Positions 7,206 to 12,981 of a stretch of 12,981 nucleotides of DNA are shown here, piece after piece. Position numbers and translations under genes: made by a program. This stretch comes from an uncultured Porphyromonas sp. GTDB lineage: Bacteria; Bacteroidota; Bacteroidia; Bacteroidales; Porphyromonadaceae. The stretch is from assembly GCA_947253195.1 (NCBI GenBank), contig CAMXXM010000013.1:1-12981 (forward strand). Direction: 5' to 3'. The first letter of the stretch is position 1; each line of letters starts with the position of its first letter. The notes below the pieces were generated by a model. The model did no database searches and was not told the DNA's origin. It saw only the letters and a list, made by a program, of their open reading frames with translations.

Positions 7206-8726
7206 TTACTTACGGTTGGTTTTGTGAGCAATCATCTTGGTCCCCGGATTGATCTGCAGGACGATGATCGGCTTGGGATCTCCGAAGAACTTCTTGCACT
7301 GAGCCCCCATAGTCAGCCCCTTCTCCTTGGAGACAAAGACGTAGACATGCTCGAGGATATTGTACTCCTCGAAGTGGAAGCCCTCTTTCTCGCAGAGCTC
7401 CATAAATTCGTTGGTCGGTGTGAAGTACCCCTTGTAGCTCCAGAAGGCACGATCCGTGTCGAGGAAGTACTGACGGGTCTTCTCGAGCAGGTAGATGCCG
7501 CTCTTCTTATCCTGGTGGAAGAGATAGAGCCGTCCATCGGCCTGATACTTACCCGGAGGAGTGGCAAACTCGTACTCATCCCCATCGTTATCATAGGTCT
7601 CCTTACCGCCAACTCTGTCCTCATACTTCTTCACCTCTTCCCTCGTGATGCCAAAGTCGGTCAGTCCGAGTGGCAGGGTGTCAAAGGTAGGCATTGCCAC
7701 AGGCTGCTCCGGCTTGTAGGAGAAGAGGAGGTGTGGTGTATTCTTGAAGAAAGGCTTGATCTCTACTGTCAGATTGCGCTTATCCTTGTGGCGGAAGGTA
7801 TTCTCATCCACCTGCTCGGTGAAGCCATTCTCCTTGAGGAAGCTGATCAGCTCCAGGCGCGCCTCACCGAGGAGGAGCTGTGTCGAGGAGGCATCCACCT
7901 GAGCATACAGGTAGGCCCCACCCGCATAGATCGTATATACGACACGAGGGAAGGCGCTGCTCGTAGTGGAGAAGGTGAAGAAGCGCTCACTCTCATCCTC
8001 GATGGCACCACCTCTCTCCTTCTCGAAGAGCTGGATGTCGGGCCTTGTCGCTGTCTCAAAGTTCATATAGGGGAGTATAAACCAGTCAACTCCACTCTGG
8101 GTCACACGTATCTCAGCACCTCCGCTGCTCTCACCCTGCAGGGTGATCATGATCTTCCCCTCGCGCGGCTCGCGATTGCGGTTGGGAGCTACACGGACAT
8201 CGATCCGCTTGGCAACGGGATAGGGCGTGACGGTGATCCACTCGTCATCACTCTTGGCGGTCCAGAGGTCGGTACCGCTCTCCACGTCGATGGAGCGGGT
8301 CTCACCCCACTGGGTAACCTTGAGCTCACTCGAGCCGGCACTGCTACCGGCATGAGCAATGATCACCTCCGTGCCCTTTCCCTGCATGATGGTGAGCTGG
8401 CGACGTACCCCGGAGGCGGTCACCACCACGGAGCCTAAGCGAGCACTTGAGGAGGGATTGGCCTCCGCACTGAGGAGGAGGGTGTGGTCATCCTTTTTGG
8501 TGGCCGAGATCCAGCTATTGGCGGTATAGCAGCTCCAGTCAGGAGCATCCGTCGTCACACCGATCTCGCGACTCACCTTACCCGGATCGAGCGAGACGAT
8601 CCCCACCTCAGAGAGGGTGAGGGTCGCCGTCTCACTCAGCTCGTCACCGATCGTGCATCCTGTCTGTAGGAGAAGCAGCAAGATCGGCAGTAGACCCAGG
8701 AGTTTTTTTGGCTTACAGCGATTCAT
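7206..8726 (-). CDS. BACON-domain lipoprotein, first of a tandem paralogous pair
   Basis: This 506-residue lipoprotein has a long Leu-rich signal peptide ending in LLQTGC (Cys24), then TIGDELSE. Two BACON-like repeats are visible: about 36-117, with NSWISATKKD and ending LTIMQG, and about 135-212, with DEWITVTPYP and ending IRVTQSG. The C-terminal domain (about 214-506) starts WFILPYMNFETAT and is homologous to that of the next gene: EFMELCEKEGF against EFLALCEKDGF, TFDTLP against TFDKIP, KKYEDRVGG against QKYEQENGG. I chose the ATG at 8726. An upstream GTG at 8744 would add six residues before a basic stretch that already suits a signal peptide. It is the first gene of the four-gene minus-strand operon, reading away from the divergent plus-strand promoter region. 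No convincing promoter consensus was found for it. Confidence 0.85.
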   Translation of the reverse strand: MNRCKPKKLLGLLPILLLLLQTGCTIGDELSETATLTLSEVGIVSLDPGKVSREIGVTTDAPDWSCYTANSWISATKKDDHTLLLSAEANPSSSARLGSVVVTASGVRRQLTIMQGKGTEVIIAHAGSSAGSSELKVTQWGETRSIDVESGTDLWTAKSDDEWITVTPYPVAKRIDVRVAPNRNREPREGKIMITLQGESSGGAEIRVTQSGVDWFILPYMNFETATRPDIQLFEKERGGAIEDESERFFTFSTTSSAFPRVVYTIYAGGAYLYAQVDASSTQLLLGEARLELISFLKENGFTEQVDENTFRHKDKRNLTVEIKPFFKNTPHLLFSYKPEQPVAMPTFDTLPLGLTDFGITREEVKKYEDRVGGKETYDNDGDEYEFATPPGKYQADGRLYLFHQDKKSGIYLLEKTRQYFLDTDRAFWSYKGYFTPTNEFMELCEKEGFHFEEYNILEHVYVFVSKEKGLTMGAQCKKFFGDPKPIIVLQINPGTKMIAHKTNRK

Positions 8727-8731
8727 AATTA

Positions 8732-8811
8732 GAGACCTTTGCACGATAAAAGTGCCATATTTCCTTGTAGATCAGATGTATAATCATTATATTTACACCA
8801 TGAGACCTTTG
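8732..8811 (+). repeat. Direct repeat GAGACCTTTG flanking an AT-rich divergent spacer
   Basis: GAGACCTTTG occurs at 8732-8741 and again at 8802-8811, with starts 70 bases apart and in the same orientation. The stretch between is much richer in A and T than the flanking genes. The sequence around the first copy (AGAGACCTTTGCAC) reminds me of ends of Bacteroidetes insertion sequences, but the two copies are direct rather than inverted, and no transposase is present. It may be a relic of an insertion, a regulator binding site present twice, or chance. The last four bases of the second copy are the -33 box of the plus-strand promoter. Confidence 0.35.
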
Positions 8812-8839
8812 AAAAACAGATAGGGAGTTGGTACCTTTG
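8808..8839 (+). promoter_or_regulatory. Bacteroidetes-type promoter (TTTG / TAnnTTTG)
   Basis: TTTG at 8808-8811 and TACCTTTG at 8832-8839 match the Bacteroidetes housekeeping consensus (-33 TTTG, -7 TAnnTTTG) at every fixed position, with a 20-base spacer inside the accepted 19-21 range. The next gene starts at 8849, so transcription would begin only a few bases before its ATG. It should drive the three-gene plus-strand operon. Confidence 0.75.
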
Positions 8840-8848
8840 TTGGCAGAT

Positions 8849-9205
8849 ATGAATAATAAGTTTTTCTATACTATCGGGTCACTCGCCTGCCTGATCTCAC
8901 TCTTCCTGAGGGTGAGAGGCGACCGGCTGGACATGCCCGATGGCGGGCTGCCGTGGGTGATGCACCTGATGCACCTACTGATCTGCGGCATTGCCCTCTA
9001 CTACGTCTACAAGCGCCTGATGGAGAGGTCGCGGATCAATCTCCTTGTGGTCCTGATGCTGGGCATCGGAGTGGTCTTCAACCCATTTTACGTCCCCGAC
9101 TTCCCGCTCACCACATGGCTGATCATCGAGATCACGTCGATGGTCCTCTTCTTTGTCTGCTCCCTTAGAGAGAAGCTTCCTCTCCCCGGTGATGAGAAAA
9201 AGTAG
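8849..9205 (+). CDS. Small four-helix membrane protein, DUF6804-like
   Basis: The 118-residue protein has four hydrophobic segments: about 4-20 (FFYTIGSLACLISLFL), 34-53 (around MHLLICGIALYYVY), 62-80 (INLLVVLMLGIGVVF) and 87-106 (TTWLIIEITSMVLFFVCS). FNPFYVPDFPLTTW between helices 3 and 4 recalls the FNP-containing loop of the DUF6804 family; that match is from memory. It likely sits in the inner membrane. The ATG at 8849 fits the first helix. A TTG in frame at 8828 is rejected because it lies upstream of the predicted transcription start. The final 14 bases overlap the next gene, and the neighbours encode envelope proteins, so the three may act together. Function unknown. Confidence 0.75.
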   Translation: MNNKFFYTIGSLACLISLFLRVRGDRLDMPDGGLPWVMHLMHLLICGIALYYVYKRLMERSRINLLVVLMLGIGVVFNPFYVPDFPLTTWLIIEITSMVLFFVCSLREKLPLPGDEKK

Positions 9206-9815
9206 GCTCTCTTTCCTTCTATTCCTTTTCCTCCTCCTCCTTACCGGATGCGGTGAGGGCGTCCCTGACGACGAGGCTATCCTCGGGGAGGTCCGCTCAG
9301 TCCGGCACTTTGAGCTGACGGAGATGGAGCTGACGGAGAGCTTCATCATCCGTGGTAGCGGCACCACGATCGATGGCATCCGCTCTCTCAGCGAGGCGGC
9401 CGACTACGTCGACAACCTCCTCCGACCCGGTGACCGCATCGGGGTCTACTCATTTACCCATACCGCCATCGCCTATATCGACCTGAGCGAGCTCGGTACC
9501 GACAAGGTGCGGGTGGAGGGGAAGAAGGTGTGGCTTACCCTGCCTCCTGTGGAGGTGAAGCTTGCCGGTCGCTCCCCCACGCTCGAGGTGCTGCACGAGC
9601 GGGTGACCGGCACGAAAAGGCCTATCACTTCGGAGGAGCGAAAGGAGCTGCAGGATGAGGTCTCCCGGCGTACCGCTGCTCGGCTGCGCCCGGGCAGTAC
9701 CACCTACGATATGCTGCGTCAGCGAGGAGAGCGACAGGCGACCGCCTACTTCCGGGGGTTACTGCACTCGCGCGGCTACGAGATGGTTCATATAGCTTTT
9801 GACCGCCATGAGTAG
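9192..9815 (+). CDS. DUF4230 lipoprotein
   Basis: This 207-residue protein starts MRKSRLSFLL and has a lipobox ending LLTGC (Cys20), followed by GEGVPDDE. The body has the layout I associate with DUF4230: an early strand (VRHFELTEMELTESFIIRG), a hydrophobic segment for a bound or periplasmic state (IGVYSFTHTAIAYIDLSEL), a KVWLTLPPVEV strand, and a helical C-terminal half rich in Arg and Glu (SEERKELQDEVSRRTAARL). It ends in a short strand (GYEMVHIAFD). The ATG at 9192 is chosen over in-frame TTG/GTG codons upstream because it gives a proper lipoprotein signal; it overlaps the previous gene by 14 bases. Its stop overlaps the next gene by eight bases. DUF4230 proteins have no established role that I know of. 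Confidence 0.8.
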   Translation: MRKSRLSFLLFLFLLLLTGCGEGVPDDEAILGEVRSVRHFELTEMELTESFIIRGSGTTIDGIRSLSEAADYVDNLLRPGDRIGVYSFTHTAIAYIDLSELGTDKVRVEGKKVWLTLPPVEVKLAGRSPTLEVLHERVTGTKRPITSEERKELQDEVSRRTAARLRPGSTTYDMLRQRGERQATAYFRGLLHSRGYEMVHIAFDRHE

Positions 9816-10440
9816 GCAGAGTAAAGGGCTGTATGCCATTGTCCTCACGGGGCTTGCGCTCCTCATCCTCGGGGGCATCCTGATCCTGCGGGGGGAGAGG
9901 GCAAAGGAGCGAACCAGGCTCTCCCACCTCTACGATACGGTCATCACCGACATCACGGATGTGCTGCGGGTGACGGTGCTGGAGAGCGAGGAGGTGGTGC
10001 CGGTCAATTACCGCACCGGTCGGACTGAGGCCTTCGGGGTGGGGCACTACCGGACGAGGATCTACTTCGATGTGGAGCAGCTGGCGGCGGTGCAGCACGG
10101 GGATACGCTCTTCGTCCGGCTGCCTCAGCCTGAGGTGGCGATCCTTGAGGATGAGACTCGGGGCTTCGTCTTAGTCGATGTCTGGAGCCGTGACTTGGGG
10201 ACCAACCTCATCGGTCCAAGGCTCTCGACACAGCAGGAGAATGCGATGCGGCTGAAGGCGGTCGAGGAAGCGCGACGTCGCGTCTCCTCGGCAGAGAATC
10301 TCTCCCGCGCTCGGAGCGAAGCGGGAGCAGTCCTTGCCGATATGCTCTCCATCGTCCCCGGCACCGTCATCGTCTACACCTCCCCCTTCGATGCCCTGCC
10401 GGACGCCCCCGACCGGGTGCTGATGCCTAAGAAAAATTGA
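9808..10440 (+). CDS. Membrane-anchored DUF4230 protein
   Basis: The 210-residue protein has one N-terminal transmembrane anchor at about 8-28 (GLYAIVLTGLALLILGGILI) followed by a basic stretch (RGERAKERTR), so the body probably faces the periplasm. The arrangement resembles the preceding gene: an early strand (ITDVLRVTVLESEEV), a YRTRIYFDVEQL strand, DTLFVRLPQPEVAIL (compare KVWLTLPPVEV in the upstream protein), a helical stretch (LKAVEEARRRVSSAENLSRARSEA) and a final strand (GTVIVYTSPFD). I take both as DUF4230 members and diverged paralogues. The ATG at 9808 overlaps the previous stop by eight bases. The TGA at 10438-10440 lies four bases from the stop of the convergent gene, so there is no room for a conventional terminator between them. 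Confidence 0.75.
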   Translation: MSRQSKGLYAIVLTGLALLILGGILILRGERAKERTRLSHLYDTVITDITDVLRVTVLESEEVVPVNYRTGRTEAFGVGHYRTRIYFDVEQLAAVQHGDTLFVRLPQPEVAILEDETRGFVLVDVWSRDLGTNLIGPRLSTQQENAMRLKAVEEARRRVSSAENLSRARSEAGAVLADMLSIVPGTVIVYTSPFDALPDAPDRVLMPKKN

Positions 10441-10444
10441 CAGC

Positions 10445-11290
10445 TTATTGCTTCTGCGAGGTACTGAGGTGAGCCTTGGCACCGAAGTGGGCGGCTCGGG
10501 CGGTGGCGGCTTCCACTTCGCCCTCCGCATTCTTTATCCCCACGTAGGTACGGAAGTAGAGGTAGGTGGCGCTGATCGCCTCACGCGCTCGGGCATCGAG
10601 GGTAAAGCTCTTGCCATGAGGTCCGAAGGAGGTCCGGATGGCAGACGAGGCGGGGGTGGCGTGGACAAAAGCACCCAGCCGCTCCGATGCCTCGAGGGAG
10701 AGGGTCAGCCGCTCGTGGGTCACTCCACCGGTGCGGAAGCGGTAGTTGAGCGCCTTGTCGTAGGGGATGGTGTCGCTGAGGACGTAGGTCCCGCCGGCCT
10801 CCTCCATCAGTCGGAGGTAGGTGACGTCCTGAGCCTTGGGGGCTGAGGTGCCGGCGATGAGCTGTATCTTGCCGTCTGCCTTGATATAGGCATCGAGGAA
10901 GTTTGCCTCAGGATTGGCAGCGGAGGGGTCGTAACCCTTGTATCGGAGGATGTTCTCATCCGGCATACGGGGGTACTCGATCAGCTTGAAGAGCCGCTGC
11001 AGCGAGTCGAGTCGAGCGACGCCCTCCTCGGCGAGCGAGGTCATCCGGATCGAGTCTCGCCTTGCCGTGGCCGTGCGGACCAGCTGCTGCAGGTGGAGTG
11101 CCACCTTGCGCGTCTCCACGGCTCCGCTGTAGGTGCGGTGGAGGGAGTCAAGGAGCTGAGCTGAGAGGCTGTAGTCGGAGTCTTGATAGGCGATCTGCGC
11201 CTCGGCAAGGAGATGCTTGGCGGCGCGCTCCTCCTTACTGACGCAGCCGGTGAGGAGCAAGAGGATGATAAGTGCAAGTGTCGGTCTCAT
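10445..11290 (-). CDS. Lipoprotein with TPR-like N-terminal helices, function unknown
   Basis: The 281-residue protein has a short lipoprotein signal (MRPTLALIILLLLTGC, Cys16) followed by VSKEERAA. Residues about 22-105 are helical and resemble tetratricopeptide repeats, with pairs such as AKHLLAEAQIAYQDSDYSLSAQLLDSL. The rest is a mixed alpha/beta region with no motif I recognise (for example IQLIAGTSAPKAQDV and YRFRTGGVTHERLTLSL). The gene starts in an ATGA overlap with the stop of the glycosyltransferase gene, so it is the last gene of the mtaB operon. It would sit in the periplasm or outer membrane. Its stop faces the stop of the convergent gene four bases away. I know of similar lipoproteins in Bacteroidales but cannot name a function. 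Confidence 0.75.
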   Translation of the reverse strand: MRPTLALIILLLLTGCVSKEERAAKHLLAEAQIAYQDSDYSLSAQLLDSLHRTYSGAVETRKVALHLQQLVRTATARRDSIRMTSLAEEGVARLDSLQRLFKLIEYPRMPDENILRYKGYDPSAANPEANFLDAYIKADGKIQLIAGTSAPKAQDVTYLRLMEEAGGTYVLSDTIPYDKALNYRFRTGGVTHERLTLSLEASERLGAFVHATPASSAIRTSFGPHGKSFTLDARAREAISATYLYFRTYVGIKNAEGEVEAATARAAHFGAKAHLSTSQKQ

Positions 11291-12297
11291 GGTGATAGTC
11301 TGTCGTAGGTATGATGTCCTCGGAGGTGATACTCGAGGAGAATGGATCTATGATAAAGTCGGCTGTAGGCGCGCTCCGGGTCGCCGCCACTTCGCACGGG
11401 ACGGAGCTTCCGCAGCTCTCGCCTGGCACGCAGCACGGCTCGGGCATCACCGAGGTGACCGCGGAGGAGGAATTGGAGAGCGGCGATGTGGTCGAGCAGC
11501 CACCGCTTCCGCAGCGTGGAGCGGAGGACTCGCGAGGGGAGGTTCTTCCGCAGCATCAGGATGTTGTTTCGGAAGTTGAGGAAGGTCTTCCGTGGGTTGT
11601 CTGCGCGGAGCGACTTTCCCCCCCAGTGGTAGACGACGCTCTCGGGGATGACGTATAGGTCGTGCCCGGCAGCCTGCCAGCGCCAGCAGAGGTCGATCTC
11701 CTCCTGGTGGGCGACAAAGGTCTCATCCAGTCCTCCGGCATCGAGGTAGGCCTCCCGTCGGCAGAGCATACAGGCACCGCTGGTCCAGAAGACCGGCATC
11801 GGCTCCCGCCCATACTGTCCGCGATCCTCCTCGAGGGTGGAGAAGAGTCGCCCTCGGCAGAAGGGATAGCCCAGCCGATCCATATAGCCTCCGAGAGCGC
11901 CGGCATACTCGAGCCGCTCAGGCTCACGCTCCCAGCGGATCGTCGGCTGGACGGAGACCACCTCGGGGTGGCTGTCGAGGAAGGCGACCAGCGGCTCCAG
12001 CCAGCCCTTGGTCACAAGGACGTCGTCATTGAGGAGACAGATGTAGTCGTACCCCTCCAGCTCGGCGATGGCTTTATTGTACCCGGCGGCGAAGCCAAGG
12101 TTGCTTCCGAGTGGGAGCGCCACCGCCCGAGGGTAGTCCTGCGCCAGTATCTCGAGGGAGTCATCCGTGCTGCCGTTGTCCGCCTCGATCACGTCTGCCA
12201 GCTCCGGGTCGGTATGCTCGAGCAGGGTCGGGAGGTAGTGTGGAATCAGCGTGGAGCCGTTCCAGTTGAGTACGACGACGGCAACCTTTTTCCTCAT
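11287..12297 (-). CDS. Glycosyltransferase family 2
   Basis: This 336-residue protein starts MRKKVAVVVLNWNG, the usual opening strand of family 2 (GT-A fold) transferases. It then shows EADNGSTDDSLE (the sugar-nucleotide binding VDNxSxDxS motif), GSNLGFAAGYNKAI, LLNDDVLVTKGWLEPL (the DxD-type metal site), FWTSGACMLCRREAYLDAGGLDE, and HQEEIDLCWRWQAAGHDLYVIPESVVYHWGG, the typical ED-x-D-L-C-x-R and H-x-G-G end of the catalytic domain. The residual C-terminal tail is Arg-rich. It would transfer a sugar to a lipid-linked or surface polysaccharide acceptor; donor and acceptor are unknown. The ATG at 12297 is chosen because it makes an ATGA overlap with the mtaB stop. A longer reading upstream would run into mtaB and has low-complexity Gly/Arg content. 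Confidence 0.93.
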   Translation of the reverse strand: MRKKVAVVVLNWNGSTLIPHYLPTLLEHTDPELADVIEADNGSTDDSLEILAQDYPRAVALPLGSNLGFAAGYNKAIAELEGYDYICLLNDDVLVTKGWLEPLVAFLDSHPEVVSVQPTIRWEREPERLEYAGALGGYMDRLGYPFCRGRLFSTLEEDRGQYGREPMPVFWTSGACMLCRREAYLDAGGLDETFVAHQEEIDLCWRWQAAGHDLYVIPESVVYHWGGKSLRADNPRKTFLNFRNNILMLRKNLPSRVLRSTLRKRWLLDHIAALQFLLRGHLGDARAVLRARRELRKLRPVRSGGDPERAYSRLYHRSILLEYHLRGHHTYDRLSP

Positions 12298-12940
12298 ACC
12301 GGTACGCCCTCCACCAAGTCCGGATGCCCCGGCACCACGTGATCTGCCCGGACCTTGACCACCTTGCCCACGAGCCCCGGCTGATAGGGGATCCGGACGC
12401 GGAGATAATTCTCTGTATAGCCATAGAGCCACTCTTGCTCCTCCGGCTCCTCCACCAGCAGTCGCCGCTCGCTCCCCACCCGGCTCCGGGTGAAGAGGCT
12501 CAGCTTGTGGTCGCTGATGGTGATCAGCCGATGTGCACGTCGGTGCTTCTCCTCAGGCGAGACTACAGGGGTGATCCGCAGCGCTGCGGTGCCCTTTCGC
12601 TCGCTGTAGGGGAAGACATGGAGCTTGGAGACCGGCAGTCCGGCGATGAAGGTGGCGCTCTCCTCGAAGTCCGCCTCCTCCTCGCCCCGCATGCCGACGA
12701 TCACGTCCACGCCGATGTAGGCGTCCGGCATCAGCTCGTGGATCAGCTCCACCTTGTGTGCAAAGACCTCCCGCCGATAGCGCCGCCGCATCAGGCGCAG
12801 TACCTTATCAGAGCCACTCTGGAGTGGGATGTGGAAGTGTGGGGCAAAGCGCTTGCTACCCCTGACGAAGTCGATGATCTCGTCGGTGATGAGATTGGGC
12901 TCTATGCTTGAGATGCGAAAGCGGTCGATCCCCTCCACGT
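12294..12940 (-). CDS. mtaB: tRNA t6A37 methylthiotransferase MtaB, C-terminal part (5' end missing)
   Basis: About 215 codons read in frame up to the contig end and match the second half of a MiaB-type radical SAM methylthiotransferase. Visible motifs are GIDRFRISSIEPN, FHIPLQSGSDKVLRLMRRRY, a DAYIGVDVIVGMRGE segment, and FPYSERKGTAA. The last 50-60 residues form a TRAM-like RNA-binding domain (GYTENYLRVRI, then VVKVRADHVVPG). MtaB adds a methylthio group to N6-threonylcarbamoyladenosine at position 37 of tRNA, using two iron-sulfur clusters. The cluster-binding CxxxCxxC motif and the N-terminal domain are beyond the end, as the usual length is 430-450. The apparent 5' boundary is artificial: the next bases are sequencing adapter, which brings an in-frame TAA. 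Confidence 0.93.
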
Positions 12941-12981
12941 CTGTCTCTTATACACATCTGACGCTGCCGACGAAACCTTAT
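12941..12981. other. Illumina Nextera transposase adapter read-through (assembly artefact)
   Basis: From 12941 the sequence is CTGTCTCTTATACACATCT, the 19-base Tn5 mosaic end used in Nextera libraries, followed directly by GACGCTGCCGACGA, the rest of the Nextera read-1 adapter in reverse complement. The final eight bases (12974-12981) are what remains where the sample index would sit. None of this is genomic. It interrupts mtaB and should be trimmed at 12940. Confidence 0.98.

Noticed and set aside
7191..8438. A 415-codon open frame on the plus strand, antisense to the first BACON lipoprotein
   Set aside because: It mirrors a well-supported lipoprotein gene, has no signal or domain I recognise, and its Leu/Glu/Gly-heavy content fits an antisense artefact.
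8740..8757. Sigma-54-like TGGCAC...GTGCA upstream of the first BACON lipoprotein (minus strand)
   Set aside because: The spacing between the GG and GC elements is two bases longer than the rigid sigma-54 spacing, and the -12 box is GTGCA rather than TTGCA.
12297..12432. Longer N-terminus for the glycosyltransferase starting upstream at 12432
   Set aside because: The extra 45 residues are Gly/Arg-rich, overlap the end of mtaB in another frame, and precede a canonical family 2 start (MRKKVAVVVLNWNG) that lies at an ATGA overlap.

Overview
The window looks like a moderately GC-rich member of the Bacteroidales, most likely Porphyromonas. The evidence is a topoisomerase IV B-subunit gene abutting coaD, several short lipobox proteins, a type IX secretion (T9SS) C-terminal sorting domain, a PorV/PorQ-family barrel, BACON-like domains, DUF4230 proteins, and a Bacteroidetes-type promoter (TTTG, 20 bases, TAnnTTTG). 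The genus is inferred from gene content; no database was searched. The last 41 bases are not genomic: they are an Illumina Nextera transposase adapter, so the true contig ends at 12940.

Layout. (1) 1-1429, plus strand: the 3' end of parE, coaD overlapping it by one base, then a small outer-membrane barrel protein. (2) 1430-1903: a 474-base gap between convergent transcripts. It holds no credible gene but has two adjacent hairpins and a perfect 16-bp inverted repeat. (3) 8726-1904, minus strand: four closely packed genes for two paralogous lipoproteins with paired BACON-like domains, a 916-residue subtilase with both a lipobox and a T9SS sorting domain, and a PorV/PorQ-family barrel. (4) 8849-10440, plus strand: a three-gene overlapping operon with a consensus promoter, encoding a four-helix membrane protein and two DUF4230 proteins. 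(5) 12940-10445, minus strand: mtaB (5' end missing), a family 2 glycosyltransferase and a lipoprotein, each joined to the next by a 4-base ATGA overlap. Blocks 4 and 5 converge with only four bases between their stop codons.

How the genes may work together. Region 3 is the most interesting. A T9SS-type protease, a homologue of the T9SS cargo shuttle and two tandem-duplicated surface-type lipoproteins are expressed as one unit, which suggests a dedicated outer-membrane protease or binding complex. The domain calls are firm; the complex is inference. The other regions are mostly housekeeping (topoisomerase IV, coenzyme A synthesis, tRNA thiomethylation) plus envelope proteins of unknown role.
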